DNA from: RGIG8700 sp045648505
Lineage (GTDB): Bacteria > Bacillota > Clostridia > RGIG6154
Reading direction: 5' to 3'
Length of the DNA stretch: 38,397 nucleotides
Assembly (NCBI GenBank): GCA_045648505.1
Contig: JAZROD010000026.1
Location: 1-38,397 of the forward strand
Under the pieces are notes generated by a model. That model was not told the DNA's origin. It searched no databases and saw only the letters and a list, made by a program, of their open reading frames with translations. The stretch's first letter is position 1, and each line of letters starts with the position of its first letter. Below, one piece after another: positions 24,113 through 32,089 of this stretch. Both the position numbers and the translations under genes were made by a program.

Positions 24113-25128
24113 CAATATGACCCCTTTCTTTCTTCAAAGTGAGTTGGTTTTCCAAGTCCTCTTCCACCGTCTAAAAGCCATTCTGCCTGCCATCTGATAA
24201 GTTCATTTGCAGAAACTGAAGGATAACCGAAAACTTCCATACATTTGCTTGCATCGTTTAAGTATGCATCGTTACCTTCTTCGCCTTCAAATGTAGCTTC
24301 TTTACCAAGGTACTCTGCAAGCTGTTTAGCTGTCTTTTTAATTGAAAGAATTTCAGGACCTGTAACATTCATTGTGTAAACAGGTGAATCTGCAAGAAGG
24401 ATACCTCTTAATGCATATTCGTTTGCACTTCCCTGCCAGATACAGTTAAGGCAAGGTGTTTCAACTCTGATTGGGTTACCGTTTAAGATATTGTTTGCCA
24501 TATCATAAAGAACACCGTATCTTAAATCAACTGCAAAGTTAAGTCTGTACATAAAGATTTTTGTTCCGTATGTATTTGCTGCATATTCAAATGCTCTTTC
24601 TCTTGCAAGAACGCTCATTGGGTATTCACCGATAGGACCAACCTTGTCTTTTTCTGTGCAACCGCCTGAAGAGAGTGGAACGATTGGGTAAATGTTACCT
24701 GATGAGAATACAACGATTCTTGATTTTTTGAACTTTTCTGCAACGAAAGCAGGAAGTGTTGAGTTAAGTGACCAGGTCTTCCATTCTTCGCCGTCTGTAC
24801 CGAATTTTCTTCCTGCCATATAGATAACATTTTCTACTTCAGGAAGTGCATTAAGCTGTTCTAAATTTAAAAGGTCGCAGGCAATAATTTCAACGCCTTC
24901 GCTCTTTAAATAGTTGATTGCATATTCATCAGAAAATCTTGATACTGCAATAACTCTCTTTTCAACACCTGCAGCTTTGATTGCATTCTTTGCTAAAACG
25001 CAAAGTGTGTAGCCCATTTTTCCGCCTGCACCGAGAACCAAAATATCGCCTTCGATTTTTTTCATGTCCTCAATAAGAGCCTGTGACGGTGTTGTTAAAA
25101 GCTCGTTTAATTTTTCTTCTGTCCACAT
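24112..25128 (-). CDS. NAD(P)-dependent epimerase/dehydratase-like protein
   Basis: 338-aa Rossmann protein of the extended SDR type. The dinucleotide loop is GAGGKMG (33-39), with IYMAGRKFGTDGE following strand 4 and the FSSGNIYP strand (141-148) placing a serine at the active site. Where the YxxxK motif should be, the sequence reads YPMSV (169-173), so the usual lysine is replaced by valine and the catalytic mechanism is uncertain. The lower half (TGPEILSIKKTAKQLAEYLG) is typical of sugar-nucleotide or sugar epimerases. ATG follows AGAAGGAG. Encoded between the amidohydrolase and the aldolase; likely oxidises, epimerises or dehydrates the sugar intermediate. Confidence 0.85.
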   Translation of the reverse strand: MWTEEKLNELLTTPSQALIEDMKKIEGDILVLGAGGKMGYTLCVLAKNAIKAAGVEKRVIAVSRFSDEYAINYLKSEGVEIIACDLLNLEQLNALPEVENVIYMAGRKFGTDGEEWKTWSLNSTLPAFVAEKFKKSRIVVFSSGNIYPIVPLSSGGCTEKDKVGPIGEYPMSVLARERAFEYAANTYGTKIFMYRLNFAVDLRYGVLYDMANNILNGNPIRVETPCLNCIWQGSANEYALRGILLADSPVYTMNVTGPEILSIKKTAKQLAEYLGKEATFEGEEGNDAYLNDASKCMEVFGYPSVSANELIRWQAEWLLDGGRGLGKPTHFEERKGSY

Positions 25129-25133
25129 AATTT

Positions 25134-26426
25134 TTATTCTCCTTCTAATAAGTTAAGATATTCTTGTTTTGTCATTGTTGGTTTAAATTTATTTTTTATT
25201 TCTTTACCTAATCTGCAATCATCTGCAAGAAGTCTGATTGCAGTTACCGCCATAATTTTTGCAGGCAGAACATACGCTGTGTATTCATCTGCTGCTTTGA
25301 AATCCTTACTGTGAAGCTGCCCTTCAAATCCACCAACCATAGGCTGAATTGTTGGGATTAAATGACTTAAATCCCCCACATCGCTTGAACCTGTCATATC
25401 CACATCATCTCTTATGTTTTCTGCTCCTATAAATTCTGCAGAAACTTCTCTGAAAAGTTCACCAAGATTATAATCCTGATTAAAAGGCTGATAGCCTACA
25501 ATTGTGTTAATTTCCGCTTCTGCACCTACCATCATCGCCGCGCCGTTTATAGCTCTGTTGGTATTATTGTCTGCTTTTTTCATAGCAGGAATATTTTTTG
25601 CTCTTACCTGACCGTCAATAACTACCTCATCAGGAACTGCGTTGGAAATAACTCCGCCTTTTGTTACTATAAAGTGAACTCTCACTTTATCTTCATCTCT
25701 GTATGTTTCTCTGTTTGCGTGCATACCAAGAAGCGCAAGTGATGCCGCATTTAAGGCATTAACCCCATCAAAAGGTGATGCCGCGTGAACAGATTTCCCT
25801 TTGAATGTTACGGTTTTATGCACAAAACCAAGGCTTGTTGCATGCACAAAAACTTTTGCATCAGGAGTGTCCGGCTGTGCGTGCACCATCATTGCCACAT
25901 CTGTATCATCAAATTCGCCTTCGTAGATAAGCTGTTGTTTTCCGCCAAAATATTTTATTTTTCCGTCTTCTTTAAGCTTATTTCTGTATTCAACATCAAT
26001 AAACTCTTCTGCAGGAACTGCCATAAATGTTACTGCGCCATTAAGCTCATCCATAACATTGCTTTCACAGATACCAAACGCCGCACCAAGCATTGAAGCA
26101 AGCTGGGCGTGATGTCCGCAGGCGTGTGCTTCGCCACGCGCATTTGCACATTTATGTTCTGCACACATAACACTGTCAAGCTCACCCATAATACAAACAT
26201 TAAAGTCTTTTTCGTTACCGATTACCCCTTTAACACCTGTGTATGCAATACCTTCTTTTGTTTTCAGGGAAAGCTTTTCAAATTCTTCTTTAATAAATTT
26301 TGATGTTTCAAACTCTTTATATCCAAGTTCAGGATTTACCATTATTTTTTTAGCAATTTCAATAATTTTATCCTGATTATCATCAATAGCTTTTATAACT
26401 TTTTGTTCAAGTTCTGAAAAAACCAT
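25134..26426 (-). CDS. M20-family amidohydrolase (AbgB/HipO-like)
   Basis: 430-aa metal-dependent amidohydrolase of the M20D group, which cleaves N-acyl amino acids and similar amides. Metal ligands are visible in GEAHACGHHAQLASMLG and in VPAEEF, with a histidine near the C-terminus (GQLHSKDF). The dimerisation domain lies at about 190-300 (VTFKGKSVHAASPFDGVNALNAA). ATG 26426 is preferred: GGGAG lies 8 bp upstream, and the GTG three codons earlier overlaps that site. It starts 5 bp after the stop of the lyase gene. In this operon it may remove an N-acyl or amide substituent from the lyase product. Confidence 0.9.
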   Translation of the reverse strand: MVFSELEQKVIKAIDDNQDKIIEIAKKIMVNPELGYKEFETSKFIKEEFEKLSLKTKEGIAYTGVKGVIGNEKDFNVCIMGELDSVMCAEHKCANARGEAHACGHHAQLASMLGAAFGICESNVMDELNGAVTFMAVPAEEFIDVEYRNKLKEDGKIKYFGGKQQLIYEGEFDDTDVAMMVHAQPDTPDAKVFVHATSLGFVHKTVTFKGKSVHAASPFDGVNALNAASLALLGMHANRETYRDEDKVRVHFIVTKGGVISNAVPDEVVIDGQVRAKNIPAMKKADNNTNRAINGAAMMVGAEAEINTIVGYQPFNQDYNLGELFREVSAEFIGAENIRDDVDMTGSSDVGDLSHLIPTIQPMVGGFEGQLHSKDFKAADEYTAYVLPAKIMAVTAIRLLADDCRLGKEIKNKFKPTMTKQEYLNLLEGE

Positions 26427-26431
26427 TTTGC

Positions 26432-28378
26432 TCACTCCCTATCCATAATTTCCATTTCCACAACAAACCTGTCAGTTTTATTAAAGGAGTCAGGTGAAAT
26501 AATAATCTGTCCCCAACCACATTCCTTTGCATCAGGAAGACCACTGTCATTTTCAAGGAACTGTCCTGCGGTATAGTATTTCTTGCCTTCTCCGCCGATA
26601 GCCTCAATTTTAGCACCTATAGGCTCTATAACTTTTCCTTTAAGCATACCGCCCTTATGCTTTATAATAAATTCATTTCCGTTAATTTCAGGTTCTTCTT
26701 GCATATGAATATGGAACTGTTTTTCGGCTTTTTCGTTTTTGGATGTAACCTCATCCTCTACTTTTAAAACTCCATACTGTCCTTCGTTTGGCTTAAAAGT
26801 AAACTTTCTTATTACCTTTTCACAGCTTCTTTCATAGGCAGGTGTTAAATCACCTTCAAGTTCTATTAAATCTTCACTTTCTTTATGTGATAAAACTGTT
26901 GCCATTTTAAATGTTGTAAGATATTCTTCAATTGTATATGGTTGTTCACCGTCACTTGCGATTTTTGCACCGCCACTGTATGGAACCATTCTTCTGCCAT
27001 ACTTAACCTCTTTTGGCAAGTCAGGGTCACGAATTGTTAAACAGTTATGTGCCACAGTCTGCATTGTGTATGCAAAGTGCTGATTTGTTCCCCATATATC
27101 GTAAGTTCCCGAATCAGATGCTAAAATGCCTTTGTGATAAATCTGGAACTGCCCCGCATCAAGATGCTCGTGGCATCCGCCCCAATGCTCGCCTATTTTA
27201 AGCATTACAATTGTTTCGGTTTCTTCGTTTTTATAGAATGTATATCCGCTTGGTGATGGGAAGTACTTTATTTTTTCATAAGGCTCTGCTTCATAAGGTT
27301 CAGTATATCTGTTCCAGATTAAATGAACAACAGGAGTAAATGTTCCTTCGCCGAAAGCTCCGCCCCCCGCTCTGTAGAAATCGTAATTATATCTTGTTGG
27401 CACTAAATAATCATCAACTACATTTTCCTCATAATACTTTCTGTAGTGACTGTTACCTGTAAGTGCGCCTGCAAGAAACATTGGTATTACAAAAGGATGC
27501 TTCATTGAGAAACCGCCTTTTTCTTCAAGACAGTCATCGCCAAGTCTTATTGATTCACCGTCTGAACGGGTCATATAATAAAAGCTGTCACAAATATAAT
27601 CAACTTCTTTGCGAAGAGGCTTAATTCCACTCATAGAGTATATTAAAAGCTGTGTCCACAAAAGATATGCAAGTCTGTAAGGTCCATAGCCTGAACCCTG
27701 ATGATGAAAACCGCCTGCAAACTGCACCTGATAAGCTTCGTAATACTGCTCAAAGATTTTACCTGCCATATATTCATATATATCAGGTCTTTCATCATAA
27801 ACCGCAATAGAAAATCCAAGAAGATTTTTTATAATTTCCGCTTCGTTTGAATGGCCTGTAAATGGAGCATTCCATTTATGTTCAGGTGGATATTCAACTT
27901 CCTGACGGCAAGCTAATTTTTCCATTATGTCTATAAATTTAGTTTTTTGTTCTTCTGTTAAGTATTTATAAAGCCAGTCATAAACCTGCGCTGATACAAA
28001 TAAAATATGACCAACAAATCTTGAACCCATAAGCTGGGCATTAAATAACATTGCACCTTCTTCTGTTACTCTTTCAGCTATCTCCATTGTGAAAGAAATA
28101 AGCTCTTTCGCTTCCGCTTCTTTTTCATAAATAAGACACTCAAAAGCTTTGGCTTCTATGTACATATAAACAAGCGAAGCATATCCACCGTTATTAATTT
28201 CATCATAAAACTGTGTAAGATTAGTTTTTAAAACTCTCTGCCACATTTCGTATGCTCTTTTATTTTCGGGGTGACTTAAATTTTCTTTAATTCTCGCTAT
28301 ATCCTTTTTTCTGAACATAAGTCTGGGATGTTCGCCCTCCGGGTATATAGGCGGATGTTTATATGGTGATTTAAGCAT
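26432..28378 (-). CDS. Heparinase II/III-family polysaccharide/oligosaccharide lyase
   Basis: 648-aa protein without signal peptide. The N-terminal helical toroid domain (about 20-330; HPRLMFRKKDIARIKENL, KWNAPFTGHSNEAEIIKNLLG, GFHHQGSGYGPYRLAYLLW) is followed by a beta-sandwich domain (about 370-640). That part contains the signature HEHLDAGQFQIYHKGILASDSGTYD and VAHNCLTI. These boxes carry the metal-binding and catalytic His and Tyr of heparinase-type lyases, which split uronic-acid glycosides by beta-elimination to give unsaturated products. A cytosolic location points to imported oligosaccharides. First gene of a tight four-gene operon with an AraC-type control region upstream; ribosome site GAGAGGG. 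Confidence 0.87.
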   Translation of the reverse strand: MLKSPYKHPPIYPEGEHPRLMFRKKDIARIKENLSHPENKRAYEMWQRVLKTNLTQFYDEINNGGYASLVYMYIEAKAFECLIYEKEAEAKELISFTMEIAERVTEEGAMLFNAQLMGSRFVGHILFVSAQVYDWLYKYLTEEQKTKFIDIMEKLACRQEVEYPPEHKWNAPFTGHSNEAEIIKNLLGFSIAVYDERPDIYEYMAGKIFEQYYEAYQVQFAGGFHHQGSGYGPYRLAYLLWTQLLIYSMSGIKPLRKEVDYICDSFYYMTRSDGESIRLGDDCLEEKGGFSMKHPFVIPMFLAGALTGNSHYRKYYEENVVDDYLVPTRYNYDFYRAGGGAFGEGTFTPVVHLIWNRYTEPYEAEPYEKIKYFPSPSGYTFYKNEETETIVMLKIGEHWGGCHEHLDAGQFQIYHKGILASDSGTYDIWGTNQHFAYTMQTVAHNCLTIRDPDLPKEVKYGRRMVPYSGGAKIASDGEQPYTIEEYLTTFKMATVLSHKESEDLIELEGDLTPAYERSCEKVIRKFTFKPNEGQYGVLKVEDEVTSKNEKAEKQFHIHMQEEPEINGNEFIIKHKGGMLKGKVIEPIGAKIEAIGGEGKKYYTAGQFLENDSGLPDAKECGWGQIIISPDSFNKTDRFVVEMEIMDRE

Positions 28379-28420
28379 ATCGTTCCCTCTCTTTTTACGC
28401 TTACATAATTCTTAAATAAT

Positions 28421-28449
28421 ATAATACAACTTATTTCTCTTATTTTCAA
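28421..28449 (-). promoter_or_regulatory. Promoter of the lyase operon
   Basis: Minus-strand TTGAAA (28444-28449), 17-bp spacer, TATTAT (28421-28426). It lies 8 bp from the proximal AGCGA half-site. Confidence 0.65.
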
Positions 28450-28456
28450 TAAATAA

Positions 28457-28486
28457 TTCGCTCATAAAATTTCATTTTTCGCTCAT
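28457..28486 (-). promoter_or_regulatory. Putative AraC operator: two direct ATGAGCGAA half-sites
   Basis: On the minus strand ATGAGCGAA occurs twice, at 28478-28486 (distal) and 28457-28465 (proximal), 21 bp apart. The segment between and around matches the region at 6860-6888 (shared AGCGA, ATGA-ATTTT, AGCGAATTA). Two same-face direct half-sites next to a -35 are the classical AraC activation layout. Confidence 0.65.
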
Positions 28487-28491
28487 TTGAT

Positions 28492-28520
28492 TTGACATTT
28501 TATTGAATATTTGCTATTAT
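28492..28520 (+). promoter_or_regulatory. Promoter of AraC regulator 2
   Basis: TTGACA (28492-28497), 17-bp spacer, TATTAT (28515-28520), 5 bp from the distal half-site. Confidence 0.7.
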
Positions 28521-28551
28521 TACACTATAACTTATGAAAGGATTTAATCAC

Positions 28552-29340
28552 ATGCAACAGCTTGAAAGCCTTGATTTTTTTAAAGACAATCCCATAAAAA
28601 GCTTCAACAATGCAGGATATGTTAAATATCGCCCCGGTTTCACCTGGGACAGAGACTATCCTCACGATTCTTTTTATATGGTTTCAGACGGAAGTTTAAG
28701 CTTTAAGTTAAAAGGCAGAGAATTTATTGCAGAAAAAAACGATGTTGTTTTTTTAAGAGCCAGTGACAATGCCATTATCTCTAACAATACCAATTCAACT
28801 TCTGCTCTTTATTTTATTGCCTTTGAAACACAAGCCGATACAGACCTTAATATAAGTATGATTTACAAAGACACAAACTACATTAAGCTTTTCAAAGATA
28901 TAAACGATGCTTATCTTTCAAAAGCACCTTTAAGTGGTTTTAAAATCGCCCAGCTTCTTATAAAGCTTATTTATGCACTTGCATCAGAAAACATATATGC
29001 AAGCGAAGAATATCAGCAACACTCTAAAATTCACAAGGCCGCAAGATACATAAATGTTCATTACTATAAAGACATAAGAATAAATGACCTTTGCGAAATG
29101 ACAGGTTATTCCCCTGCTCATTTAAGGCGATTATTTATTAAAATCTTTGGTGTTTCACCAAACAATTATATATTAGACCGAAAAATAGAAATGGCTAAAG
29201 AATTACTTTCAGAGCCACCTGAAAAAACTATTGACGAAATTTCAGATATGCTTGGAATTTGTTCTCCATCATACTTCTGCCGTATGTTCAAAAGCAAGGT
29301 TGGTCTCTCTCCAATGGAATATAAAAAAACTAATATTTGA
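28552..29340 (+). CDS. AraC-family transcriptional regulator 2
   Basis: 262-aa regulator with a cupin-like N-terminal domain and two C-terminal helix-turn-helix motifs (INDLCEMTGYSPAHLRRLF and IDEISDMLGICSPSYFCRMF, ending GLSPMEYKKT). ATG 28552 follows AAAGGA by 9 bp; the ATG at 28534 lies upstream of that site. It is a paralogue of the regulator at 6004-6810: the first HTH keeps GYS.xHxR.LF and the second keeps EISD..G.C.PSYFCR.FK. Divergent from the heparinase-type operon, with two direct half-sites between; expected to activate that operon in response to a sugar breakdown product. Confidence 0.93.
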   Translation: MQQLESLDFFKDNPIKSFNNAGYVKYRPGFTWDRDYPHDSFYMVSDGSLSFKLKGREFIAEKNDVVFLRASDNAIISNNTNSTSALYFIAFETQADTDLNISMIYKDTNYIKLFKDINDAYLSKAPLSGFKIAQLLIKLIYALASENIYASEEYQQHSKIHKAARYINVHYYKDIRINDLCEMTGYSPAHLRRLFIKIFGVSPNNYILDRKIEMAKELLSEPPEKTIDEISDMLGICSPSYFCRMFKSKVGLSPMEYKKTNI

Positions 29341-29343
29341 AAC

Positions 29344-29379
29344 AAAAAACCGTCTGACTTAAAGGTCAGACGGTTTTTT
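29344..29379. terminator. Bidirectional terminator
   Basis: Perfect stem AAAAAACCGTCTGAC / GTCAGACGGTTTTTT, between AraC regulator 2 and the convergent Mn catalase gene, which stops inside it. Confidence 0.9.
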
Positions 29380-30027
29380 CCCTGCTATTTGGTTTAAATC
29401 TGTATCTGTCGGTGATGGCTCCGACATACTGAAATACATTTTTGCAGCCTGAGTTGTTCCGAAATCTCTGTTTGAGCCTGTGTTCTGCACCTTGTTGAAG
29501 GCTTCTCTGAACATTGCATTATGAGCTTCTTCACGGTTTAAAAGAAAATCTATTGTTTCTCTTACCTTTTTATCATCAATCTGTCTGTATAAATATTCGT
29601 ACACCACTTTCGCTCTCTGCTCCGATGCAATGTTTGATAAAAGGTCTGCACACAAATCTCCTGTTACTGTTACATAATCTCCTGTCCAGGAATAACCTGA
29701 TGCATTTATAAGTCCAGGATTTAAACCAAGAAGAACATGAGTCTGTATTTCTCCATTTGGCACTTTGCTTGCATCCACATCGTGTCCGTTTAAAAGATTG
29801 ATTGTCTGTGAAATCATCTCAAGGTGGCTTAACTCCTCTGCCGCAATATCCATAAACAAATCTTTTATTTCAGGGTCTTTAATTCTGAAGCTTTGTGACA
29901 TATACTGCAAAGCCGCTTTAAGCTCACCATTTCCGCCACCAAGCTGTTCCTGAAGAAGTGCGGCGTACTGTGGATTTGGTTTTTCGATTTCCACGGGATG
30001 GAATAACATTTTTTCGTGTTTAAACAA
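29359..30027 (-). CDS. Manganese catalase family protein (CotJC-like)
   Basis: 222-aa ferritin-like four-helix protein of the Mn catalase/CotJC family, which breaks down hydrogen peroxide at a di-manganese site. Ligand-bearing helices are visible: GNGELKAALQYMSQSF, IAAEELSHLEMISQTINLL, NIASEQRAKVVYEYLYRQI and LLNREEAHNAMFREAF. CotJC is a spore-coat component in Bacillus and Clostridia, so this supports a spore-former, though no other cotJ genes are adjacent. TTG 30027 is used as start because GAGAGG lies 8 bp upstream; no ATG fits that site. The ribosome site lies in a long hairpin (30032-30082). Confidence 0.92.
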   Translation of the reverse strand: MFKHEKMLFHPVEIEKPNPQYAALLQEQLGGGNGELKAALQYMSQSFRIKDPEIKDLFMDIAAEELSHLEMISQTINLLNGHDVDASKVPNGEIQTHVLLGLNPGLINASGYSWTGDYVTVTGDLCADLLSNIASEQRAKVVYEYLYRQIDDKKVRETIDFLLNREEAHNAMFREAFNKVQNTGSNRDFGTTQAAKMYFSMSEPSPTDTDLNQIAGKKPSDL

Positions 30028-30031
30028 TATT

Positions 30032-30082
30032 AAAACCTCTCTTTACATTGAATTATTACTATTCTTTGTAAAAAGAGGTTTT
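30032..30082 (-). promoter_or_regulatory. Long hairpin upstream of the Mn catalase start
   Basis: 16-bp arms (30032-30047 and 30067-30082) pair completely on the minus-strand RNA if one G-U is allowed, with a 19-nt loop. The 3' arm contains the catalase ribosome site GAGAGG, and UUUUAAUAUU follows. It may be the terminator of ridA, a translational switch, or both. Confidence 0.5.
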
Positions 30083-30088
30083 TTATTC

Positions 30089-30460
30089 TTAAATTTCTGC
30101 AATAACTTCTATTTCTGCAAGAACATTTTTAGGAAGTGTCTTAACCGCAACACAAGAGCGTGCAGGCTTTTCTGTGAAATAAGAAGCATAAACTTCGTTA
30201 AATTCTGCAAAATCTTCCATATTCTGTAAAAAGCAAGTTGTCTTTACTACCTTTTCAAGACTGCTTCCCGCTTCTTCAAGAACGGCTTTAAGATTTTCGC
30301 AAATCTGCTTTGTCTGTTCAACTATGCCCTGTGCTTCAACATTTCCGCTTTCTGGGTTAATTGGAATCTGACCTGATGTAAAAATCAGATTTCCTGTTTT
30401 AATTGCCTGTGAATAAGGACCTATTGCCGCAGGGGCTTTATTTGTATTTATTTTATTCAT
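30089..30460 (-). CDS. ridA: RidA family reactive enamine/imine deaminase
   Basis: 123-aa protein of the Rid/YjgF/UK114 family, matching over its length (NKAPAAIGPYSQAIKTGNLIFTSGQIPINP, TKQICENLKAVLEEAGSSLEKVVKTTCFL). The catalytic arginine R101 is present in KPARSCVAV. RidA trimers hydrolyse 2-aminoacrylate, the toxic enamine released by PLP enzymes acting on serine, to pyruvate and ammonia. The gene begins 9 bp after the stop of trpB, whose product makes exactly that intermediate. Confidence 0.94.
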   Translation of the reverse strand: MNKINTNKAPAAIGPYSQAIKTGNLIFTSGQIPINPESGNVEAQGIVEQTKQICENLKAVLEEAGSSLEKVVKTTCFLQNMEDFAEFNEVYASYFTEKPARSCVAVKTLPKNVLAEIEVIAEI

Positions 30461-30469
30461 ATTTACCTC

Positions 30470-31711
30470 TTATACATCGTAATCAAGTTTAAACTTTTCG
30501 CCACAACCATAGTTTTCATAAACATAATCAATGTCTTTATCACCTCTGCCTGAAAGACAAGCAAGGATTGAACCTGATTTATGTTCTTTTGCATATTTAA
30601 TAGCAAATGCCACTGCGTGAGCACTTTCAATTGCAGGAATAATACCTTCATATCTTGAAAGAAGGAAGAAAGCTTCCATTGCTTCTTCGTCAGAAATAAC
30701 ATCATACTTAACTCTGTTTAAATCTCTTAAATATGCGTGTTCAGGACCAACGCCCGGATAATCAAGACCACTTGCAATTGAGTAAACAGGAAGGGGTTCG
30801 CCCTTTTCATCCTGAAGAACATAGCTCTTATATCCGTGAATAACGCCTTTGCTTCCGTAAGCCATTGTTGCCGCGTGGTCACCGATTTTTGAGCCTCTGC
30901 CAAGAGGTTCTATGCCATAAATTTCAACAGGGTCTGCAAGAAATGGTGTGAACATACCAAGTGAGTTTGAACCACCACCAACACAAGCAGTTACCGCATC
31001 AGGCATAATACCTGTCATTTCAAGGAACTGATCTCTTGCTTCATAGCCGATTACAGACTGGAAATCTCTTACCATTTTAGGGAAAGGATGTGGGCCTGCA
31101 GCTGTGCCGATACAATAAATTGCATCTTTATATTCTTTAAGATATGCTTCAAAAGCCGCATCGCAAGCTTCTTTTAATGTTTTCAAGCCTTTTGTTACAG
31201 GGATTACATTTGCACCAAGCATTTTCATTCTTATAACATTCGGATGCTGCTTTGCAATATCAACTTCACCCATATAAACATCACATTTCATACCAAAGTA
31301 TGCCGCCGCAGTTGCGATTGCAACACCGTGCTGACCTGCACCTGTTTCTGCGATGATTTTCTTCTTGCCCATATATTTAGCAAGAAGACCTTCACCCATA
31401 CAATGGTTAAGCTTATGTGCGCCTGTGTGGTTTAAATCTTCTCTCTTAAGATAAATCTGACAGTTGCCGAAGATTTTAGAAAGTCTTTCACAATGGTAAA
31501 CCGGAGTAGGTCTGCCCTGAAATTCTTTTCTTATTCTTCTTAACTCGTTAATAAACTGTGCAGAATGACAAATAGCCTCATAAGCATCATCTGCCTGCTT
31601 AAAAGCTTCCTGAAGCTCCTCATCTATAAAAGAGCCGCCATAAGGTCCAAAATATCCGTCTTCAGTAGGAAATTCTTTTAAATAATTATCAAAATCTTTA
31701 TATTTGTTCAT
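30470..31711 (-). CDS. trpB: Tryptophan synthase beta chain (stand-alone)
   Basis: 413-aa PLP enzyme that joins indole and serine to tryptophan. PLP lysine K100 lies in HTGAHKLNH, the catalytic glutamate in IAETGAGQHGVA (about E122), the phosphate loop is GGGSNSLGMF, and the C-terminal LSGRGDKD is typical. It is the longer TrpB form (TrpB1 proportions). No trpA, trpC or other trp gene is in the window, so it probably salvages indole or acts with a TrpA encoded elsewhere. ATG 31711 follows GAAGGCG; the longer in-frame start at 31771 lies inside the promoter. In operon with ridA. Confidence 0.94.
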   Translation of the reverse strand: MNKYKDFDNYLKEFPTEDGYFGPYGGSFIDEELQEAFKQADDAYEAICHSAQFINELRRIRKEFQGRPTPVYHCERLSKIFGNCQIYLKREDLNHTGAHKLNHCMGEGLLAKYMGKKKIIAETGAGQHGVAIATAAAYFGMKCDVYMGEVDIAKQHPNVIRMKMLGANVIPVTKGLKTLKEACDAAFEAYLKEYKDAIYCIGTAAGPHPFPKMVRDFQSVIGYEARDQFLEMTGIMPDAVTACVGGGSNSLGMFTPFLADPVEIYGIEPLGRGSKIGDHAATMAYGSKGVIHGYKSYVLQDEKGEPLPVYSIASGLDYPGVGPEHAYLRDLNRVKYDVISDEEAMEAFFLLSRYEGIIPAIESAHAVAFAIKYAKEHKSGSILACLSGRGDKDIDYVYENYGCGEKFKLDYDV

Positions 31712-31742
31712 AATTTCGCCTTCTTTTACATACATTTCATTT

Positions 31743-31771
31743 ATTTTATCATACAATAAAAAGAATTGCAA
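31743..31771 (-). promoter_or_regulatory. Promoter of trpB-ridA
   Basis: Minus-strand TTGCAA (31766-31771), 17-bp spacer, TAAAAT (31743-31748). No T-box or trp leader is visible: the leader is only about 25 nt. Confidence 0.65.
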
Positions 31772-31790
31772 GTTTTATCTTGTTGTAATT

Positions 31791-32089
31791 AATTATAAAA
31801 CAAAAAGCACAAGTATGCTGAGTGTCCTTAAAGACACTCGGCAACGATATTAATTTCTAACGAAATTAGCGATATTGTGCTTTGCACAGCGATATTCCCT
31901 TCGGGAGTTAATTAATATCATATCGTTGCGAAGAAATATCGCTTTTGTGTAACAAAAATATCGTTCGAACGAATGTGAGAATATCGCTAAAATATAGCAA
32001 CAGTTTCGGTTGCTATATTTTACTTTTATAACAAAGAAAGTGTCCTTACGGACACTTCTCATATAACTTGTGCTTTTTGCTTTATAATT
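31791..32089. repeat. 299-bp multi-hairpin element with 24-bp terminal inverted repeats (MITE-like)
   Basis: Ends 31791-31814 and 32066-32089 are inverted copies with one mismatch. Each end is followed by a similar hairpin (31816-31843; 32037-32058, both with AGTGTCCTTA). Inside are TAATTTC/GAAATTA (31851-31868), TGTGC/GCACA (31876-31888) and a 14-bp stem (31988-32001/32009-32022). CGATATT occurs three times on the left (31845, 31870, 31890) and its complement AATATCG three times on the right (31935, 31957, 31980), so the halves can fold together. No credible coding. The right repeat supplies the stop codon of the HAD gene. This accounts for the gene-free stretch 31772-32081. Confidence 0.75.

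Noticed and set aside
31791..32089. Repeated CGATATT/AATATCG motifs considered as a CRISPR-like array
   Set aside because: Repeats are short, irregularly spaced and change orientation at the centre; there are no constant-length spacers and no cas genes.
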